NCBI GenBank assembly: GCA_027313705.1
Contig: DAHVDE010000041.1
Coordinates: 143,473 to 207,472, forward strand
DNA from: Actinomycetota bacterium
GTDB lineage: Bacteria > Actinomycetota > Actinomycetes > Streptosporangiales > Streptosporangiaceae
Length of the DNA stretch: 64,000 nt
Reading direction: 5' to 3'
In this document: positions 40,383 through 49,609 of the stretch, piece by piece
How the letters are laid out: each line of letters opens with the position of its first letter
How positions within the stretch are numbered: the stretch's first letter is position 1
The notes under the pieces: model-generated
What the model was told of the DNA's origin: nothing
The model's input: the letters and a program-made list of their open reading frames with translations, nothing else
Database searches by the model: none
Translations under genes and position numbers: made by a program

Positions 40383-41960
40383 TTACCGGGGCTGGCCGGC
40401 GTCCCATTCCTGTTCTTGATGTCTGGCGGGCAGTCGGTGCTTGGCCAGCCGCGCGGTCGGCGTCCTCGGCAGTTCTTCGATGAGCTGCCAGAACCGAGGC
40501 ACCTTGAACGCCGACAACCGCTGCGCGGCGTAGGCGCGCAGCTCAGCGAAGTCCACCTCCGCACCAGGCGCGGCCACCACGAATGCCTTGATCTCGTCCT
40601 CCGACAGCTCAGAGGCCACAGGTACCACGGCGGACTCGAGCACAGCCGGATGGGAGTCGAGCACCTCTTCGACCTCGAGCGGCGACAAGTTCTCCCCCCG
40701 CCGCCGCAGTACCTCCTTGCGCCGCCCCACGAACGTGTAAGTTCCGTCGGCGTTGACGGTGACCAGGTCCCCGGTGCGCAGCCAGCCGTCGGAGGTCAGC
40801 ACCGCAGCCGTCTCCTGCGGCATCCCCAGATACCCGCGGGTGAGGACCGGATTGCGCAGCAGCAACTCCCCCGTCTCCCCCGCAGCAAGCTCGGCGTCGT
40901 CGTCGCCGAGCACCTTGGCGTAGTTGATCGTGCCGAGGTAGGGATGCTGCCGCACTGCCCCGAGCGTCCCGAACGGCCGGGTACCCCGCGGCCAGATCAG
41001 TCCGTAAGGCGACTCAGACAACGCGTAACCGACCACGATCCGTATCCCGAACCGCCGCTCCATCTCCTCCTGCCGCGCCCGCTCAGGAGCGGGCCCTGTG
41101 TAGCAGAGCCGCAGCGGATTGCCGGCGTCGTCGGCCCGCTCAGGCTGCCGCATGAGGATCTCGAGCATCGCCCCGATCGCGTTGAACTCGGTCGCACCGT
41201 GCCGCCGCGCCGCGTCGATGAACCCGCTGGCCGAGAACCTGGGCAGGAGCACCAGCCCGGCCCCGCAGGCCAGCGAGCCAAGTACCGAGTAGATCGGCGC
41301 GTTGATGTGGAACAGCGGCAGCGACGTCATCAGCCGGTCGCTGGCGTCAAGCTCCATCCAGAACGGGAACCCCTCCGCCGCCATCGCGTACGCCCGGTGC
41401 GTCTGCATCACCAGCTTGGACCGCCCGGTAGTCCCCGACGTCGGAATCAGCACGGCCAGATCGTCAGGCCCGACGCGGGACACCGATCCGGCGAGCATGC
41501 CTGGTTCCGGCTGACCGCTGAGAAGGTCTTCTATCCGCAAGAAAGCACCGGCGCGCCCGCCGTCCTCGACCGCGGCGCGAACCTGAGCCTCCAGGCCGGC
41601 GTCGGTGATCACCAGGACCGGATCGACCTGACGGATCAGCCCGGCCAGTTCTGCCCCGCTGCTTGCCGGATTGACCGGCACGGTCACGGCGCCGAGGTGC
41701 GCTAGCGCCAGCCACCCGATCAGGTAATCGGGAGTCGTCCTCGCCGTCACGAGCACCAGGTCACCGTGCCCGACCCCGGCGGCGGCGAAGTTCGCCGCCG
41801 CCGCCGCGACCCTGGCGCCGACCTGAGCAAAGGTCAGTTCAACGTCGTCGGTACGTACCCAGACTCCATCGGGATCCCGCCGCACGGCCCGGTCAAGCAA
41901 CGCCGGAATCGTGCCTGAGTAGTCCGCCAGGGTCGTGCCGAAATGCGCGTCGGGGCTCAT
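40383..41960 (-). CDS. Acyl-CoA synthetase (AMP-forming)
   Basis: The 525-aa protein is an ANL-superfamily ligase: LIPTSGTTGRSKLVMQTHRA (P-loop), a VVGYALSESPYGLI substrate region, GWLRTGDLVTVNADGTYTFV and the C-terminal catalytic Lys in RTPTARLAKHRL. It activates a carboxylic acid to the acyl-CoA via the adenylate. ATG 41960 has a TATTGT box 7 nt upstream, so it is probably leaderless. It lies just downstream of the ABC importer operon on the same strand and may activate the imported substrate. Confidence 0.9.
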   Translation of the reverse strand: MSPDAHFGTTLADYSGTIPALLDRAVRRDPDGVWVRTDDVELTFAQVGARVAAAAANFAAAGVGHGDLVLVTARTTPDYLIGWLALAHLGAVTVPVNPASSGAELAGLIRQVDPVLVITDAGLEAQVRAAVEDGGRAGAFLRIEDLLSGQPEPGMLAGSVSRVGPDDLAVLIPTSGTTGRSKLVMQTHRAYAMAAEGFPFWMELDASDRLMTSLPLFHINAPIYSVLGSLACGAGLVLLPRFSASGFIDAARRHGATEFNAIGAMLEILMRQPERADDAGNPLRLCYTGPAPERARQEEMERRFGIRIVVGYALSESPYGLIWPRGTRPFGTLGAVRQHPYLGTINYAKVLGDDDAELAAGETGELLLRNPVLTRGYLGMPQETAAVLTSDGWLRTGDLVTVNADGTYTFVGRRKEVLRRRGENLSPLEVEEVLDSHPAVLESAVVPVASELSEDEIKAFVVAAPGAEVDFAELRAYAAQRLSAFKVPRFWQLIEELPRTPTARLAKHRLPARHQEQEWDAGQPR

Positions 41961-41976
41961 GCGAGCACAATACGGC

Positions 41977-42051
41977 GCACGGCCGAGCCACCTCCCGGCG
42001 GCTCGGCCGTGCGACTCGGCCGTGCGGCTCGGCCGTGCAACTCGGCCGTGC
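41977..42051 (-). terminator. Hairpin with three extra tandem copies of one arm
   Basis: GCACGGCCGAGCC (41977-41989) pairs perfectly with GGCTCGGCCGTGC (42000-42012). The second arm is then repeated three more times with a 13-bp period (to 42051, with G/A changes at its first two positions), so several alternative stems can form. It sits just after the substrate-binding-protein stop codon and before the acyl-CoA ligase start. Confidence 0.6.
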
Positions 42052-42059
42052 AACTGCCC

Positions 42060-43400
42060 CTACGGCGAAGGTATGCCGCTCGCCGGTGCGCTCGGCTGCG
42101 CGGCGTTGAGCGTGGTGATCGCGCCGGTCGGCGTGTCGTTGGTGACGAACACCGGCGTGGTCGGAACTAGCTCGCCGTTCCTGATGACCCCGAGGTAGGC
42201 GCCGACGATGCCATTGTGGTCGGTAGCCGAGTAGGCGAACGGGGCTACCCCGACTGCCTGCGGCAAGCCGCCGTTGATCGCGTTGACCAGGTCCTGCCTG
42301 GTCGGGTTTTTCCCTGCCTTGAACATGGCCTGCACGAACGTGTATGCCACGGCGAGTCCGTAGAGCACGTTGCCGTCGAGCTGGTACCTGGACAGGTACT
42401 GGGTGTGGATCTTCTGCCAGAGCTGGATCCAGCTATTCGTCGTCTCGTACGTGGACGGCAGGTAGCCATCGGTGATGATGCCGTTGGTCAGGGAGTTGCC
42501 GAACCCGGCGGTCTTGTTCTTGGCGAACTCGGCCAGCAGCCCGGCCAGCGTGATCGGGTCAGAGCCGACGTCGCTGACCGCGAGCTGCGGGTTGTACTTA
42601 AGCCCGAGCATGGTCAGCTTGAGCAGCGCGGTGAACGCGGGGACCGAGAACGAGATCACGACCTGGGCGCCTGCCGCCTTGAGCGCAGCCACCTGCGGGG
42701 CGATCTTGATGTTGGTCGGGTCATAGCTCTGCGAGGACACAACCTGGCTCTTCGGGATCTCGTAGCTTAGGCCCTTCACGCCGTCCTGGCCGAACTCGTC
42801 GTCCTGGTAGAAGTAGCCGATCTTCTTGCCCTTGAAGTGCTGCTCGATGTACTTGCCGAGGATCTTGCCCTCACGGATGTAGTCGAGTTGCCAGCCGAAC
42901 GTGTCGGGCAGGGTAGACGGCGCGTTCCAGCACTCGCATCCCGACGCGACGAAGACATCGGGGACATGCTCGCTGTTGATGAAAGGCGCGACCGCCAGGT
43001 GCGTGGGCGTGCCGAGGCCGTTGAAGATCGCGTAGACGTTGTCCTGGAGTATGAGCTGGTGCACAACCGTCGACGTCATCGCGGGGTTGTATTCGTCGTT
43101 GAGGTACTTGTAGATGATCTTGCGACCGTAGATGCCGCCGTGAGCATTGACGTACTGGAAGTACGCGTTCGACGCGGGCGCGATCTCGTCGTAGCCGGGC
43201 GCCGCGATACCGGTGAGCGGCTGGTGGGAGCCGATCGTGATCGTCGTGGCCGTGATGCCGGGAGCCGAGGCGGTCAGCACGCCGCTGCCGCCCGGCTTGC
43301 CGCCGCCCGAGGACGACGAACTGCAGGCGGCCGCCACCAGGCTCAGCGCGGCGACTCCGGCCACCGCTGCGGCCAGCCTCGCCGGATGTGATCTGATCAT
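42060..43400 (-). CDS. Substrate-binding lipoprotein of a branched-chain-amino-acid-type ABC importer
   Basis: The 446-aa protein has a lipoprotein signal (AAVAGVAALSLVAAACSSSS, lipobox Cys at about residue 26) and a type I periplasmic binding fold of the LivJ/LivK family (ITIGSHQPLTGIAAPGYDEI, YQDDEFGQDGVKGL, VLYGLAVAYTFVQAM). The ligand of this subgroup ranges from Leu/Ile/Val to urea, amides and aromatic acids and cannot be told from sequence. ATG 43400 follows AAAGGA by 7 nt and overlaps the permease stop by 4 bp. Confidence 0.9.
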   Translation of the reverse strand: MIRSHPARLAAAVAGVAALSLVAAACSSSSSGGGKPGGSGVLTASAPGITATTITIGSHQPLTGIAAPGYDEIAPASNAYFQYVNAHGGIYGRKIIYKYLNDEYNPAMTSTVVHQLILQDNVYAIFNGLGTPTHLAVAPFINSEHVPDVFVASGCECWNAPSTLPDTFGWQLDYIREGKILGKYIEQHFKGKKIGYFYQDDEFGQDGVKGLSYEIPKSQVVSSQSYDPTNIKIAPQVAALKAAGAQVVISFSVPAFTALLKLTMLGLKYNPQLAVSDVGSDPITLAGLLAEFAKNKTAGFGNSLTNGIITDGYLPSTYETTNSWIQLWQKIHTQYLSRYQLDGNVLYGLAVAYTFVQAMFKAGKNPTRQDLVNAINGGLPQAVGVAPFAYSATDHNGIVGAYLGVIRNGELVPTTPVFVTNDTPTGAITTLNAAQPSAPASGIPSP

Positions 43401-44452
43401 AGGGATCCTTTCTTCTTGACTAGGCGGGAAAGGCCGCCCTGGATGCCACGCGGGAACGCGAGCATCACGACGATGAGCACCACGCCGTAGGCGAGGGTGG
43501 GGATCGCTGCGCTGGTCGCCTGGGAGGCGAACCCGTGGCTGACCGCGACGTCTTGCAGGTAGATCGGCACGATCACGAGCAAGGCGGCGCCCCAGATCGC
43601 CCCGGCCAGGCTGCCGAGCCCGCCGAGCACGGCGGCGGTCAGCAACTGGATCGACAAGCCGAAAGTGAACAGGCTCGGTGAGACCGTCCCGTCGTAGATC
43701 GCGAGCAGGACACCGCCAAGACCCGCGCAGGCCGCGCTGACGATGAACGCCAGGATCTTGTACCCGGCGACGTTGAGGCCGGCCAGCGCGGCGGCTATCT
43801 CGTCGTCCCTGATCGCCCGCCAGGACCGGCCTACCTTGCTGGCGGTCAGGTTGGCGAGCAGCACGAACACGACCAGGCCGACCCCGCAGTTGACCCACGC
43901 CTGCCAGCGCTGCAGCGAGAAGTTCACGCCGAGGAAGGCCGGCGAGGTGATGAAGAAGCCTAGCCCCTGATCGCCGCCGAGCACGCCGGAGAACTGGTTG
44001 GCCAGGAACGGCAGCGCCACGGCGAACATCAGCGTCGCGCCTGCCAGGTAAGGCCCGCGCAGCCTGGCGGCCGCCAGTCCGAAGACGGCGCCGACGGCTG
44101 CCGCGACGACCGCGGCGACGACCAGGATGAGGCCGAGCGGCCAGTGCAGGTGCATGAAGATCAGTGCGCCCGTATAACCGCCGACCGCCATGAAGGCACC
44201 GTTGCCGATAGAGATCTGGCCGCTGAGCCCGATCAGCACGGTGAGGCCCGCCACCGCCACGACCATCGCTGCGACCTGCGCCATCAGGTAGTCACGGTAG
44301 GGGTCAAGGCCGACAGAAATCAGGTAAAGCACCACCGCGCCGCCGGCCGCGAGCAGTACGTGCCTCGCGAGCGTAGACCGGCTGAGCCAGGCCAGGCGCC
44401 TTTGGGCAGCAGGCACCTCGATCTGCTCGGACACATCGGATGCCATAGTCAC
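43397..44452 (-). CDS. livM: ABC importer permease, LivM type
   Basis: The 351-aa membrane protein has about nine hydrophobic helices and LivM marks: LTVLIGLSGQISIGNGAFMA, GGYTGALIF, LRGPYLAGATLMFA and the coupling-loop region DDEIAAALAGLNVAGYKILA. It forms the translocation channel with the LivH-type permease. Both ends overlap neighbours by 4 bp (ATGA), so the operon is tightly coupled. The substrate is unknown. Confidence 0.92.
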   Translation of the reverse strand: MTMASDVSEQIEVPAAQRRLAWLSRSTLARHVLLAAGGAVVLYLISVGLDPYRDYLMAQVAAMVVAVAGLTVLIGLSGQISIGNGAFMAVGGYTGALIFMHLHWPLGLILVVAAVVAAAVGAVFGLAAARLRGPYLAGATLMFAVALPFLANQFSGVLGGDQGLGFFITSPAFLGVNFSLQRWQAWVNCGVGLVVFVLLANLTASKVGRSWRAIRDDEIAAALAGLNVAGYKILAFIVSAACAGLGGVLLAIYDGTVSPSLFTFGLSIQLLTAAVLGGLGSLAGAIWGAALLVIVPIYLQDVAVSHGFASQATSAAIPTLAYGVVLIVVMLAFPRGIQGGLSRLVKKKGSL

Positions 44453-45327
44453 ACCCGCCTTGCCTGGGCCGAGGAGAACAAGCCTGATGGCCGGAACATC
44501 AGCACGAGCAGCAGTGCCGCCAGCCCGAACAGGTTCACGACCTCGCTGCCCAGGTAGCCGCCCGCGTAGCTGAGGACGACGCCGAGTACCAGGCCGCCGA
44601 CGACGGCACCGGCCGGGCTCTCCAGGCCGCCGATCACGGCGGCGGTGAAGCCGAGCACGAAGATCGTGTCCATGCTGTTCGGGTTGAGGAAAGTGGCCGG
44701 ACTGACCAGCAGCCCGGCAAGCGCCCCGAGCAGTCCGGCCAGCGCCCAGCCGAGCGTAAGCATCCGGCCCACCCTGACACCGAGCAGCCTGGCGACCCGC
44801 GCGTTGAACGCGGTAGCCCGCAATCTCAATCCGATCGAGGTGTACCTGAACGTCACGGCCAGCGCGGCCGCAGCGAGGAGCACGGCCACCCCGGTGAAGA
44901 TGTCGTTCCTGGTGATGCCGAGCGCCACCGAGCCGATCGAAAGGCCGTTGATCGAGAACGCGGGCGGGAAGGACCTGTCGTTACTGCCGTAGAGCAGGCC
45001 GGCCAGGCCCTCGATCAGGATCAGCAAGCCGATCGTCACGATCACCGCGTTCAGCGGCGGCTTGCCGGTCACTGGTCTGATCACGACCCGCTCGACGATC
45101 CCGCCGATGACGAGGCCGGCCGCAAGCGCCACCACGAAGCCGAGCCAGTAACTGTGGCTGACATAGATGACCTCGAGCGCGATGAATGAGGTGAGCATGG
45201 CCATCGCGCCCTGCGCGTAATTGAGCACCCCGGTGCCGCGCCAGATCAGCACGAGCGACAGTGCGATCGCGGCGTAGATCATGCCTGCGGACAGCCCTTC
45301 GAGCGTGAACTCAAGGAATTCGACCAT
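44449..45327 (-). CDS. livH: ABC importer permease, LivH type
   Basis: The 292-aa membrane protein has about eight helices and the LivH signature LEGLSAGMIYAAIALSLVLI at the N-terminus, GVLNYAQGAMAML, and the coupling region ATAFNARVARLLGVRVGRML near residue 180. It starts at ATG 45327, 11 bp after the LivF-type gene, and overlaps the LivM-type gene by 4 bp. Confidence 0.92.
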   Translation of the reverse strand: MVEFLEFTLEGLSAGMIYAAIALSLVLIWRGTGVLNYAQGAMAMLTSFIALEVIYVSHSYWLGFVVALAAGLVIGGIVERVVIRPVTGKPPLNAVIVTIGLLILIEGLAGLLYGSNDRSFPPAFSINGLSIGSVALGITRNDIFTGVAVLLAAAALAVTFRYTSIGLRLRATAFNARVARLLGVRVGRMLTLGWALAGLLGALAGLLVSPATFLNPNSMDTIFVLGFTAAVIGGLESPAGAVVGGLVLGVVLSYAGGYLGSEVVNLFGLAALLLVLMFRPSGLFSSAQARRV

Positions 45328-45338
45328 CGATGCCCTTC

Positions 45339-46055
45339 CTAGAAGCCCAGGTAATGGCGGCGGAGCGCCTCATCGGCGGCGAGCTGGCCCGCCGGGGCGG
45401 TGACCACAACCGTGCCCAGGTTGAGCACAAGCCCCGTATCGGCGATCGCCAGCGCGCTCCGCGCGTTCTGCTCGACCAGCACGATCGTCAGGCCGATCTC
45501 ATCCTTGAGCCGCCTGATCAGGTCGAGCACTTCACTGACGATCTTCGGGGCCAGGCCGAGCGAAGGCTCGTCAAGCAGCAAGACCCGCGGCCGCGTCGCC
45601 AGCGCCCGCGCGATGACCAGCATCTGCCGTTCGCCGCCAGACAGCGTGCTTGCTGGCAGATTCCTGCGTTTTGCCAGGACAGCGAACCGCTCATAGATGT
45701 CACTCAGCGCGGCCGCCCGATCGGCGCGTGGCCGGAGCAGCAGCCCGAGCCGCAGGTTCTCCGCGACGGTCAGTTCGCTGATCACGCCTTGTCCCTCGGG
45801 AACGTGTGCCACGCCTGCCCGGCTGACTTCCTCTGGGCGGCGGCCAGACAACTCGGTGCCGTCCAGCACGACCCGGCCGGCGCTGAGCTTGAGCGAGCCG
45901 TCGATGGCCCGCAGCAGCGTGGTCTTGCCTGCGCCGTTGGCGCCGAGCACGGCGGTGATCGTGCCGGCCGCCGCCGTGACCGACACTTCCCGCAGCACGG
46001 GCGCGTCGCCGTAGCCCGCGGTCACCCCGGCAACCACCAGGGTCGCCTCACTCAT
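45339..46055 (-). CDS. livF: ABC importer ATPase, LivF type
   Basis: The 238-aa ATPase has Walker A GANGAGKTTLL, the LivF-type GRRPEEVSRAGVAHVPEGQG region, signature LSGGERQML, Walker B VLLLDEPSLGLAP and the H-loop region. It pairs with the LivG-type ATPase. ATG 46055 overlaps the end of the LivG-type gene by 8 bp. Confidence 0.93.
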   Translation of the reverse strand: MSEATLVVAGVTAGYGDAPVLREVSVTAAAGTITAVLGANGAGKTTLLRAIDGSLKLSAGRVVLDGTELSGRRPEEVSRAGVAHVPEGQGVISELTVAENLRLGLLLRPRADRAAALSDIYERFAVLAKRRNLPASTLSGGERQMLVIARALATRPRVLLLDEPSLGLAPKIVSEVLDLIRRLKDEIGLTIVLVEQNARSALAIADTGLVLNLGTVVVTAPAGQLAADEALRRHYLGF

Positions 46056-46815
46056 GCAGCGCTCCCAGGTAGGCCTCGGTGACCAGCGGGTTCTCCTGCA
46101 CTTGCGCGGGGCTGCCCTGCGCGATCAGCACGCCGAAGTCGAGCACGAAGATGTGATCGCAGACCGACATCATCAGGTCCATCCGGTGCTCGATCACCAG
46201 CACGCCCGCCTCGCGCGCGATCTCGGTGATGAGCGCGCCGAGTTCGGGTAGCTCGTCTTCTGCCAGGCCGCTGGCCGGCTCGTCAAGCAGCAGCAGCCTC
46301 GGCGCGGCGACCAGGGCACGAGCAAGCGCGACTCGTTTCCTCGACCCGTGCGGCAGCGTCTCTGGCCTGCGGTCGGCCAGGTCGGCGGCACCAACCCGGT
46401 CCAGTGCCGCGACCGCTAGCTGGCGCAGCCTGCGCTCGTCCCTGTCCGATCTCGGCAGGCCGGCGAACGCGGACCAGAAGCCCGCCTTAGCGCCGACCGC
46501 GGCCCCCGCCATCACGTTTTCCGCCGCGGTCAGCCCGCCGAACAGGCCGACAGCCTGCAAAGTGCGGCCGATGCCCAGCCTGGCGAGCTGATGCGGCCTG
46601 ATACCGCGCAGGTCCTTGCCGTCAAAGGAGATCTCGCCGGCCTCCGGTTTGACGAACCCGCAGACCGCGTTGAGCAACGTGGTCTTTCCCGCCCCATTGG
46701 GACCGATGATGCCGGTAACGGTCCCGGGCGCCGCAACGAGCGAGACGTTGTCGAGCGCGGTCAGGCTGCCGAACTTCACCACCAGGCCGCTGACATCAAG
46801 CGAACCCTGCCCCAC
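46048..46815 (-). CDS. livG: ABC importer ATPase, LivG type
   Basis: The 255-aa ATPase has Walker A GPNGAGKTTLLNAV, RLGIGRTLQAVGLFGGLTAA (LivG-type), Walker B LLLLDEPASGLA and an altered signature loop (LPHGSRKRVALARAL instead of LSxGxxR). GTG 46815 is preferred because AGGGG lies about 8 nt upstream; the frame extends to 46950, but those residues do not look like LivG. It is the first gene of the importer operon. Confidence 0.92.
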   Translation of the reverse strand: MGQGSLDVSGLVVKFGSLTALDNVSLVAAPGTVTGIIGPNGAGKTTLLNAVCGFVKPEAGEISFDGKDLRGIRPHQLARLGIGRTLQAVGLFGGLTAAENVMAGAAVGAKAGFWSAFAGLPRSDRDERRLRQLAVAALDRVGAADLADRRPETLPHGSRKRVALARALVAAPRLLLLDEPASGLAEDELPELGALITEIAREAGVLVIEHRMDLMMSVCDHIFVLDFGVLIAQGSPAQVQENPLVTEAYLGALHE

Positions 46816-47350
46816 TGGCGGCCCCTGTTCTTCGCGGAATTCCTGCCTGACGTATTTGCATCGAAGATGCGAAAACCTTGCACGACACGATTCACTGACA
46901 GCCGGGGCGCGGGCAACACGAGCGGTCCATTGTGGCCGAACCGTGACCAAGCCCCTCGCCGTGCGCCGTGCGACCTAGCCCAGAAAGTAGCGGTCTATCA
47001 TATCGTTACGAATCCTCATACATACCAGCAAGTCGACGATCCGCGCTCAGGTGCCGTCCGCAGCTAACGGTTGTCCGTGGCTGGCGATCGTCCGGGGCGG
47101 TCCGGGGAGTGGATCCGTGCAGAGTCCGCTCGGCTTAGGCACTCTGTACGGTGCCTGCCACAGGCGAGAGCAAAGCCGAGCACTCGGGGCTAGCTATCGT
47201 CTTGCGACTGGCTCCGGCACGAGGAATGGCTTGGCGGCCATCGGCCACCGCGACGCCGACGACGGTCCTTTATCCAGCAAACATTCGCCGGCCTGTACTT
47301 CATCCTGGCGGCAGCTCGACGACAACCGCGGGGGCTTTCACGTTCACTGA
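46816..47350. other. Non-coding or decayed stretch upstream of the importer operon
   Basis: No frame here has consistent codon bias or a recognisable motif. It must hold the importer promoter; AT-richer patches lie at 46990-47030. Short peptides such as LGLGTLYGACHRRE and LAIVLRLAPARG occur in different frames, consistent with a broken gene, but I cannot identify it. Confidence 0.5.
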
Positions 47351-47670
47351 CATGCGACGCTACGACGACAGTCGCCGGATCTAAAACTCTCGCTCAGCGA
47401 CCATTTCCGCGAGCGTGCCGCTGAGTATAATCGTGTCGTGTTCGACGGTGGCCAGCAGTGCCGTGCAATCACTAGCGATATCTTCGAGCTCCCGCGCCGC
47501 GCCGCGCCGCGCAATGGGCGAACGAGCAGGCCGAGTCGGTCAACGTCCTTGGATTGGCAGTCGGCCTCTCCCAAGAAAAGCTCAAGAACTTCCTCAAGCA
47601 CGCACCCGGACACCTCAGCCGCCTGAGCGGGCCAGCCCCGCATCACCGGCCGGAGCGTGCCGGCCGCTAA
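47351..47670 (+). pseudogene. Frameshifted ORF interrupted at a CCGCG repeat
   Basis: The plus strand reads SDHFRERAAEYNRVVFDGG ... SDIFELPRRAA up to about 47500, then continues in another frame as QWANEQAESVNVLGLAVGLS, QEKLKNFLKHAPGHLSRL, to TAA at 47668. The shift falls in four copies of CCGCG (47492-47511); with three copies one frame would run through. The stop overlaps the convergent Gfo/Idh stop, a frequent arrangement here. The opposite strand also gives a protein-like reading with the same shift, so the strand is uncertain. Family unknown. Confidence 0.35.
47492..47511. repeat. Pentanucleotide repeat (CCGCG)4
   Basis: Four exact 5-bp units. Gain or loss of one unit changes the reading frame of any gene crossing it. 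Confidence 0.85.
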
Positions 47671-48689
47671 CCAGCTGCCAGCACCTCAGCTAGGTCGTGG
47701 AGGGCACGGGCGGTCGTCAGCGATGTCTGGTCGGCCAGCAGGCGCGGTGCAGTCTCGCCGTTGAGCACGGCGTTGATGTGCCGCAGCGCCGCAGTGAAAG
47801 AAGGCTCGGTCTGGGTCGCAGGGAACTCGGTGACCTTGTCTGACCTGCCAATGGCTGACTGGATGAGGGTGAGGTTATCGGCCGGGCCAGGATGGAAGAT
47901 GTTGCTGGCCCTGATCTGGCCGGAGGAGCCGATGAGCCTGGAGAAGGTGTCGCGGCTGCGGCGCATGCCGCAGGAGAACAGGAGGCGGCGGTCACCTGGG
48001 TAACCGAGGGATCCCCAGGTCTCCAGGTCAACGCCTGATGCGTCGTCTCCTGGCTGGCCGCCCATCACCCTGGTTGCCCAGGCCGACTCGTGCCCGCCGA
48101 AGAACTCCTGCGCCAGCCTAACCGGGTAGCAGCCGACGTCGCGCAGGGCGCCGCCTTGCAGGTCGGCGGAAAGCCTGATGTTCCCCTGGTCGCTGACCGC
48201 GAAGTGAAAGCCGGACTGGATCTCACGCAGTTCGCCGATCGCGCCGTCGGCGATCAAGCTTCTGAGGTGGTCCATGTGCTCGTTGAAGGGGAAGACGAAC
48301 GCCTCCCACAGAAGGGTTCCCGTCGCTCGCGCGACCGACAGGACCCGCTCGGTATCGGCAAGCGTGCCGCATAGCGGTTTCTCGCACAGCACTGGCTTTC
48401 CTGCCCGAAGCGCGGCGATCGTCCAGTCCGCGTGCAGAGAGTTCGGCAGCGCGAGGTAGAGCGCGTCGATCTCCGGGTCGGCTATCAGGTTCTGGTAACC
48501 GGTAATCGCCCGTTGCACGCCGTGAGCACTCGCCCACTCGACCACGCGCCTGGCGTCACGGCCCGCGACGGCAGCGGCCACGCCGCCGGCGGCACGGAGT
48601 GCGGGAAGAAACTGCCCCCGTGCGATATTGGCGGTGCTGACGATGCCCCAGCGGACGGCTGCACCGTCACCGCTCGCGAAGTTGGCCAC
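47667..48689 (-). CDS. Gfo/Idh/MocA-family oxidoreductase
   Basis: The 340-aa protein has a Rossmann N-terminus (WGIVSTANIARGQFLPALRA), LYLALPNSLHADWTIAALRA, CEKPLCG (family EKP with catalytic-region Lys) and GGALRDVGCYPVRLA of the C-terminal sheet domain. It is probably an NAD(P)-dependent sugar or dihydrodiol dehydrogenase. GTG 48689 is preferred: TACTAT lies about 9 nt upstream and the longer frame is antisense to the aldolase gene. It is divergent from the DapA-family gene with a 52-bp shared promoter. Confidence 0.88.
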   Translation of the reverse strand: MANFASGDGAAVRWGIVSTANIARGQFLPALRAAGGVAAAVAGRDARRVVEWASAHGVQRAITGYQNLIADPEIDALYLALPNSLHADWTIAALRAGKPVLCEKPLCGTLADTERVLSVARATGTLLWEAFVFPFNEHMDHLRSLIADGAIGELREIQSGFHFAVSDQGNIRLSADLQGGALRDVGCYPVRLAQEFFGGHESAWATRVMGGQPGDDASGVDLETWGSLGYPGDRRLLFSCGMRRSRDTFSRLIGSSGQIRASNIFHPGPADNLTLIQSAIGRSDKVTEFPATQTEPSFTAALRHINAVLNGETAPRLLADQTSLTTARALHDLAEVLAAG

Positions 48690-48741
48690 GAACTTGGGAT
48701 AGTACCTGAGCCTGGCGCAGGCGGGGAGATAGGAGACTACT

Positions 48742-49554
48742 GTGACTCGTTTGTTCAGCGGGGTGGGCGTGGCCCTGGTTACGTTCTTCACCGGGGCCGG
48801 CGAGGTGGACGCGGCGGCGACCGCGCGGCTGGCGGCCGACCTGGCGGCCCGCGGCATGCAGGCGATCTTGGTCGCTGGCACCACCGGCGAGGCCGGCAAG
48901 CTCACGCCGGCCGAGCGTATTACCCTCATCAGGGCCGTGCGCGCCGCCGTTCCTGCCGCGATACCGGTACTGGCAGGCACCGGAGCGCCGGATACCGACC
49001 ACGCGGTGGCACTCACCGCCGACGCGGTCGCGGCCGGGGCCGACGCGGTGCTCACCTATCCGCCGCCAGGCTGCGGCGTGGTCACCGGCTCGGGCGCCGA
49101 CCCCGCCTGCGCCGTCGTTGACCAGGCGGCGCTCGGCGCGTTCTTCGGCGCGGTGGCAGCGGCGGCAGCCGGCCGGCCGGTGCTTGCCTATCACTTTCCC
49201 TGGCTCTCCGCGCCGGGCGTACCTGTCGATCAGCTCGCTGGCCTGCCGGTTGCCGGAGTCAAGGACTCGTCGGGCGACGCGGACCGCCTGCTCGACGAGC
49301 TGGCGCATTACCGGGGTGCGACGTACGTGGGCTCCTCGGCTTTGCTGGCGCTGGCAGGGCCGATGGGTGGTGCGGGCGCCCTCCTCGCGCTGGCGAACGT
49401 CGAGCCGGAGAAGTGCGTGACCGCGTTCGGCGGTGATGCGCTAACGCAGCTGGAACTCGCCGCCACGCACCTCGCGGTGCGCGCCGGCGGACCGGCCGAG
49501 CTCAAGCGAATGCTGGCCAGCCTCGGCGGCTACCCAGCGACCAGCCGCAGCTAG
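48742..49554 (+). CDS. DapA/NanA-family aldolase (dihydrodipicolinate-synthase-like)
   Basis: The 270-aa TIM-barrel protein has AGTTGEAGKLT (GTTGE), the catalytic Tyr in LAYHFPW and the Schiff-base Lys in VAGVKDSSGD. Members condense or split pyruvate with aldehydes. It is probably not the lysine-pathway DapA, because the surrounding genes are catabolic and divergent oxidoreductase pairing suggests a sugar-acid pathway (inference). The start is GTG 48742 with AGGAG about 7 nt upstream. Confidence 0.87.
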   Translation: MTRLFSGVGVALVTFFTGAGEVDAAATARLAADLAARGMQAILVAGTTGEAGKLTPAERITLIRAVRAAVPAAIPVLAGTGAPDTDHAVALTADAVAAGADAVLTYPPPGCGVVTGSGADPACAVVDQAALGAFFGAVAAAAAGRPVLAYHFPWLSAPGVPVDQLAGLPVAGVKDSSGDADRLLDELAHYRGATYVGSSALLALAGPMGGAGALLALANVEPEKCVTAFGGDALTQLELAATHLAVRAGGPAELKRMLASLGGYPATSRS

Positions 49555-49609
49555 GCGCGAAGCCCAAGATCCTGCGCCGGCGCCACCCCTCGGTTGCTTC
49601 CGCGGCGAC

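Noticed and set aside
43400..43898. N-terminal extension of the substrate-binding protein to 43898
   Set aside because: Would place about 166 Arg-rich residues before a perfect lipoprotein signal and overlap the LivM-type gene in full.
47344..47646. Minus-strand ORF at the CCGCG repeat (MRGWPAQAAEVSGC...)
   Set aside because: Also protein-like and also frameshifted at the repeat; the plus strand is slightly favoured by third-base GC and the overlapping stop, so only that reading is listed.
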